This document shows positions 16,026 through 17,559 of a stretch of DNA of 17,559 nt, in pieces. This DNA comes from Candidatus Treponema excrementipullorum (GTDB taxonomy: Bacteria; Spirochaetota; Spirochaetia; Treponematales; Treponemataceae). The stretch's first letter is position 1. Each line of letters starts with the position of its first letter. Both the position numbers and the translations under genes were made by a program. The notes beneath the pieces were generated by a model, which saw only the letters and a program-made list of their open reading frames with translations, had not been told where the DNA came from and did not search any database. The stretch covers positions 1-17,559 of the forward strand of contig JAHLFV010000150.1 of the NCBI GenBank assembly GCA_018883625.1. Direction: 5' to 3'.

Positions 16026-16054
16026 ATAATAGTAAAATAAAAAGGAATAGGCAA
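16026..16054 (-). promoter_or_regulatory. cobW-like gene promoter, predicted leaderless start
   Basis: On the minus strand TTGCCT (16054-16049), 17-nt spacer, TATTAT (16031-16026), six bases, then ATG 16019-16017. Both boxes match consensus well (4/6 and 5/6) at ideal spacing. Confidence 0.65.
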
Positions 16055-16079
16055 CAGCGGAAAACAGGAGTCATTTTTA

Positions 16080-16107
16080 GGCTTGGTGTAATCAGGGTTG
16101 GCGTAAT
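16080..16107 (+). repeat. Two 13-bp direct repeats overlapping the era -35 box
   Basis: GGCTTGGTGTAAT (16080-16092) and GGGTTGGCGTAAT (16095-16107) match at 11 of 13 positions with a 15-bp period. The second copy contains the -35 hexamer TTGGCG. They lie in the 113-bp gap between the divergent cobW-like gene and era, and could be an operator. Confidence 0.45.
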
Positions 16108-16126
16108 TTTTTATTTAAAGTATAGT
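16098..16126 (+). promoter_or_regulatory. era promoter, predicted leaderless start
   Basis: TTGGCG (16098-16103), 17-nt spacer, TATAGT (16121-16126), six bases (AAGGCT), then ATG 16133. The AAGG in the gap is only two bases from the ATG, too close for a normal Shine-Dalgarno. Confidence 0.65.
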
Positions 16127-16132
16127 AAGGCT

Positions 16133-17068
16133 ATGATCAACAACGAACAGATACAGGAAAGTGAAACCTATCAGCCTTTAGGGCCTAAAACAGGTTTGGT
16201 TGCCATTGTGGGACGACCTTCTGCCGGAAAGTCTACATTTTTAAATACAGCCAGCGGTGAGAAAATTTCCATTGTTTCTCCCGTGCCCCAAACAACAAGA
16301 AATGCTTTGCGGGGAATTGTAAATACTTCCCTGGGACAGTTAGTGTTTGTAGATACTCCCGGGTATCACGATTCTGACAAAAAATTCAATCTGAAACTGA
16401 AAGATATCGCTGCCGAACAACTGGAAAATGCCGACGCAGTCTTGTATATCATTGATTCTACCCGACCTGTGGGAAAGGAGGAAGAGCTTATAGCAGATCT
16501 TGTTACTCCTTATATTAACAAAACTGTAATTGTCATAAATAAAATCGATATGCAGGAGTCTCGGGTAGCTTCTGCCAGAACTTTTGTGGCAACAAAATTC
16601 CCAAAAATCACAGCTTCCCGAGTTATAGATATCTCTGCAGAAAAGGACGTAAACATTAACGAAGTTTTAAAGCAGTTATATGAAATTGTGCCGGAAGGTG
16701 ACGCTTTGTATCCGGAGGAATTTTATACAGATCAGGAAGTTGATTTCAGAATTGCAGAAATTGTCCGTGAACAGGCAATTATGCGTTTGCGGGATGAATT
16801 GCCTCATGCCATTTACGTGGAAATATCCGATATGGAATGGCGCCGAGACGGTAAAGAGTTATGGGTCCGGGCTTTTCTCTGTGTGGAAAAAGAAAGTCAA
16901 AAAGGTATGGTTATCGGGAAAGGCGCAGAAATGATAAAAACGATCCGTATAGAATCCATTAAAATGCTGAGAAAGATTTTTCCTTACAGGGTAGACTTAG
17001 ATTTGCAGGTAAAGGTGAACAAAAACTGGAGACAAAAAGATCAAGTACTGAGAAAGTTATTGAAGTAG
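16133..17068 (+). CDS. era: GTPase Era, 30S ribosomal subunit assembly factor
   Basis: A 311-aa Era GTPase, close to the usual length. It binds the 3' end of 16S rRNA and checks late 30S maturation at the inner face of the membrane. G1 is GRPSAGKST (27-35), the G2 region is QTTRN (53-57), G3 is DTPGY (74-78), G4 is NKID (136-139) and G5 is around SAE (168-170). The C-terminal KH domain is visible from about residue 225, with the RNA-binding loop IGKGAEMIK (271-279; GxxG reads GKGA) and the end LDLQVKVNKNWR typical of Era. The frame is open from 16007, but residues before ATG 16133 are not Era-like and overlap the promoter. It is divergent from the cobW-like gene. The next gene starts 37 nt downstream. 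Confidence 0.96.
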   Translation: MINNEQIQESETYQPLGPKTGLVAIVGRPSAGKSTFLNTASGEKISIVSPVPQTTRNALRGIVNTSLGQLVFVDTPGYHDSDKKFNLKLKDIAAEQLENADAVLYIIDSTRPVGKEEELIADLVTPYINKTVIVINKIDMQESRVASARTFVATKFPKITASRVIDISAEKDVNINEVLKQLYEIVPEGDALYPEEFYTDQEVDFRIAEIVREQAIMRLRDELPHAIYVEISDMEWRRDGKELWVRAFLCVEKESQKGMVIGKGAEMIKTIRIESIKMLRKIFPYRVDLDLQVKVNKNWRQKDQVLRKLLK

Positions 17069-17105
17069 TCGGTTGTCTGTTTTGAGTGCAACAGGAGTGT
17101 TTTGT

Positions 17106-17559
17106 ATGATGGATTTTATCAAAACCGTTAAAGGAAAAATTATACTCTGTCTTGTGCCTGCTGTTCTGTTACCGGGAATAGTATTGGCACTTCCCAAAGC
17201 TTCCGCTTTATTAAAGTTTTTAACGGCACTGGTTCCCTTGGTAAGTTTTTTGGTTGTATATTTTGTGATAAAACGAGACTTACACAAGGTGGGTATACAA
17301 TTACAAGGTTTAGGAGCAGAGGTTGTACAGAAAACTCCTACCGATGCCATTGTTGTGCAAAAACTGCTGAAATGTTCAAAACTGACGGTTTTTACTGTTT
17401 TATATACGGATGTCGTTGCCTTAAAAAAATCGAAGGCTTTGGGTTTATCAAAAAGTTACAGCATCTACAAATATTTTGCAGAAATCGAAGGCGGAATAGA
17501 AAACATGGGGGACTGTAAGTTTGTCATAGACAGGGAAAACCAAGAGATTTATGTTCAAC
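17106..17559 (+). CDS. Membrane protein of unknown function, partial at right edge
   Basis: An open frame of at least 151 codons runs off the window, so the C-terminus is missing. It starts at ATG 17106 (a second ATG follows directly at 17109) with AGGAG at 17093-17097, 8 nt upstream, which supports real translation. The N-terminus (MMDFIKTVKGK) is followed by two hydrophobic segments at about residues 12-28 and 35-54, separated by a short Pro/Lys loop, so a membrane hairpin is likely. After that comes a soluble, probably cytoplasmic region with no motif I recognise (for example LKKSKALGLSKSYSIYKYF). It lies 37 nt after era on the same strand and may be co-transcribed. The layout loosely recalls membrane-anchored signalling proteins, but nothing seen here allows a family call. 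Confidence 0.7.
   Translation, partial: MMDFIKTVKGKIILCLVPAVLLPGIVLALPKASALLKFLTALVPLVSFLVVYFVIKRDLHKVGIQLQGLGAEVVQKTPTDAIVVQKLLKCSKLTVFTVLYTDVVALKKSKALGLSKSYSIYKYFAEIEGGIENMGDCKFVIDRENQEIYVQ

Noticed and set aside
16007..16132. Upstream in-frame extension of era (about 42 codons)
   Set aside because: Covers both promoters and is not Era-like; ATG 16133 follows a good -35/-10 pair.

Overview
The window reads as ordinary chromosomal DNA from a spirochaete, most likely a Treponema-like member of the Spirochaetaceae. The main clues are an elongation factor G of the spirochaete/mitochondrial translocase subtype (spdEFG1/mtEFG1), a chemoreceptor with a C-terminal xFxxF tether, an Era of the 'GRPSAGKST' form, moderate-to-low G+C and heavy use of TTG for leucine. 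The genus is an inference; no rRNA or other taxonomic marker is present. No tRNA, rRNA, CRISPR array, insertion sequence or prophage was seen.

Layout, left to right: a sigma-54-type AAA+ activator with a degenerate receiver and no DNA-binding domain (22-1146, +). It converges on and overlaps trmJ, a tRNA 2'-O-methyltransferase (1128-1853, -). trmJ diverges from a non-canonical short-chain dehydrogenase (1910-2671, +). Next comes an operon of EF-G (2813-4900) and a KaiC/RecA-like P-loop ATPase (4915-5595), closed by a strong terminator. A dCache-type chemoreceptor (5812-7818) follows with its own terminator. Then comes clpS-clpA-aat (7913-11321), a compact N-degron operon: Aat adds Leu/Phe to proteins with basic N-termini, ClpS captures the N-degron, and ClpA (with a ClpP not in this window) degrades the protein. 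Next are a COG2509 flavoprotein (11340-13040) and an exported, probable outer-membrane protein (13085-14683). This last gene converges on a COG0523/CobW GTPase with a large His-rich metal-binding insert (14694-16019, -), which diverges from era (16133-17068, +). A small membrane protein running off the right edge closes the window (17106 onward).

The most striking signal lies in how genes start. Five genes without a usable Shine-Dalgarno sequence (trmJ, clpS, the COG2509 gene, cobW, era) have a hexamer matching TATAAT at 5 of 6 positions, always exactly 6 nt before the chosen ATG. That places the predicted transcription start on the A of the start codon, so these look like leaderless mRNAs. 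In contrast, fusA, the P-loop gene, mcp, clpA and the last gene have strong Shine-Dalgarno sequences and no such box. The same geometry helps fix the starts of clpS and cobW. Related points are a symmetric, overlapping -10 region shared by trmJ and the SDR gene, and a 15-bp-period direct repeat that overlaps the era -35 box.
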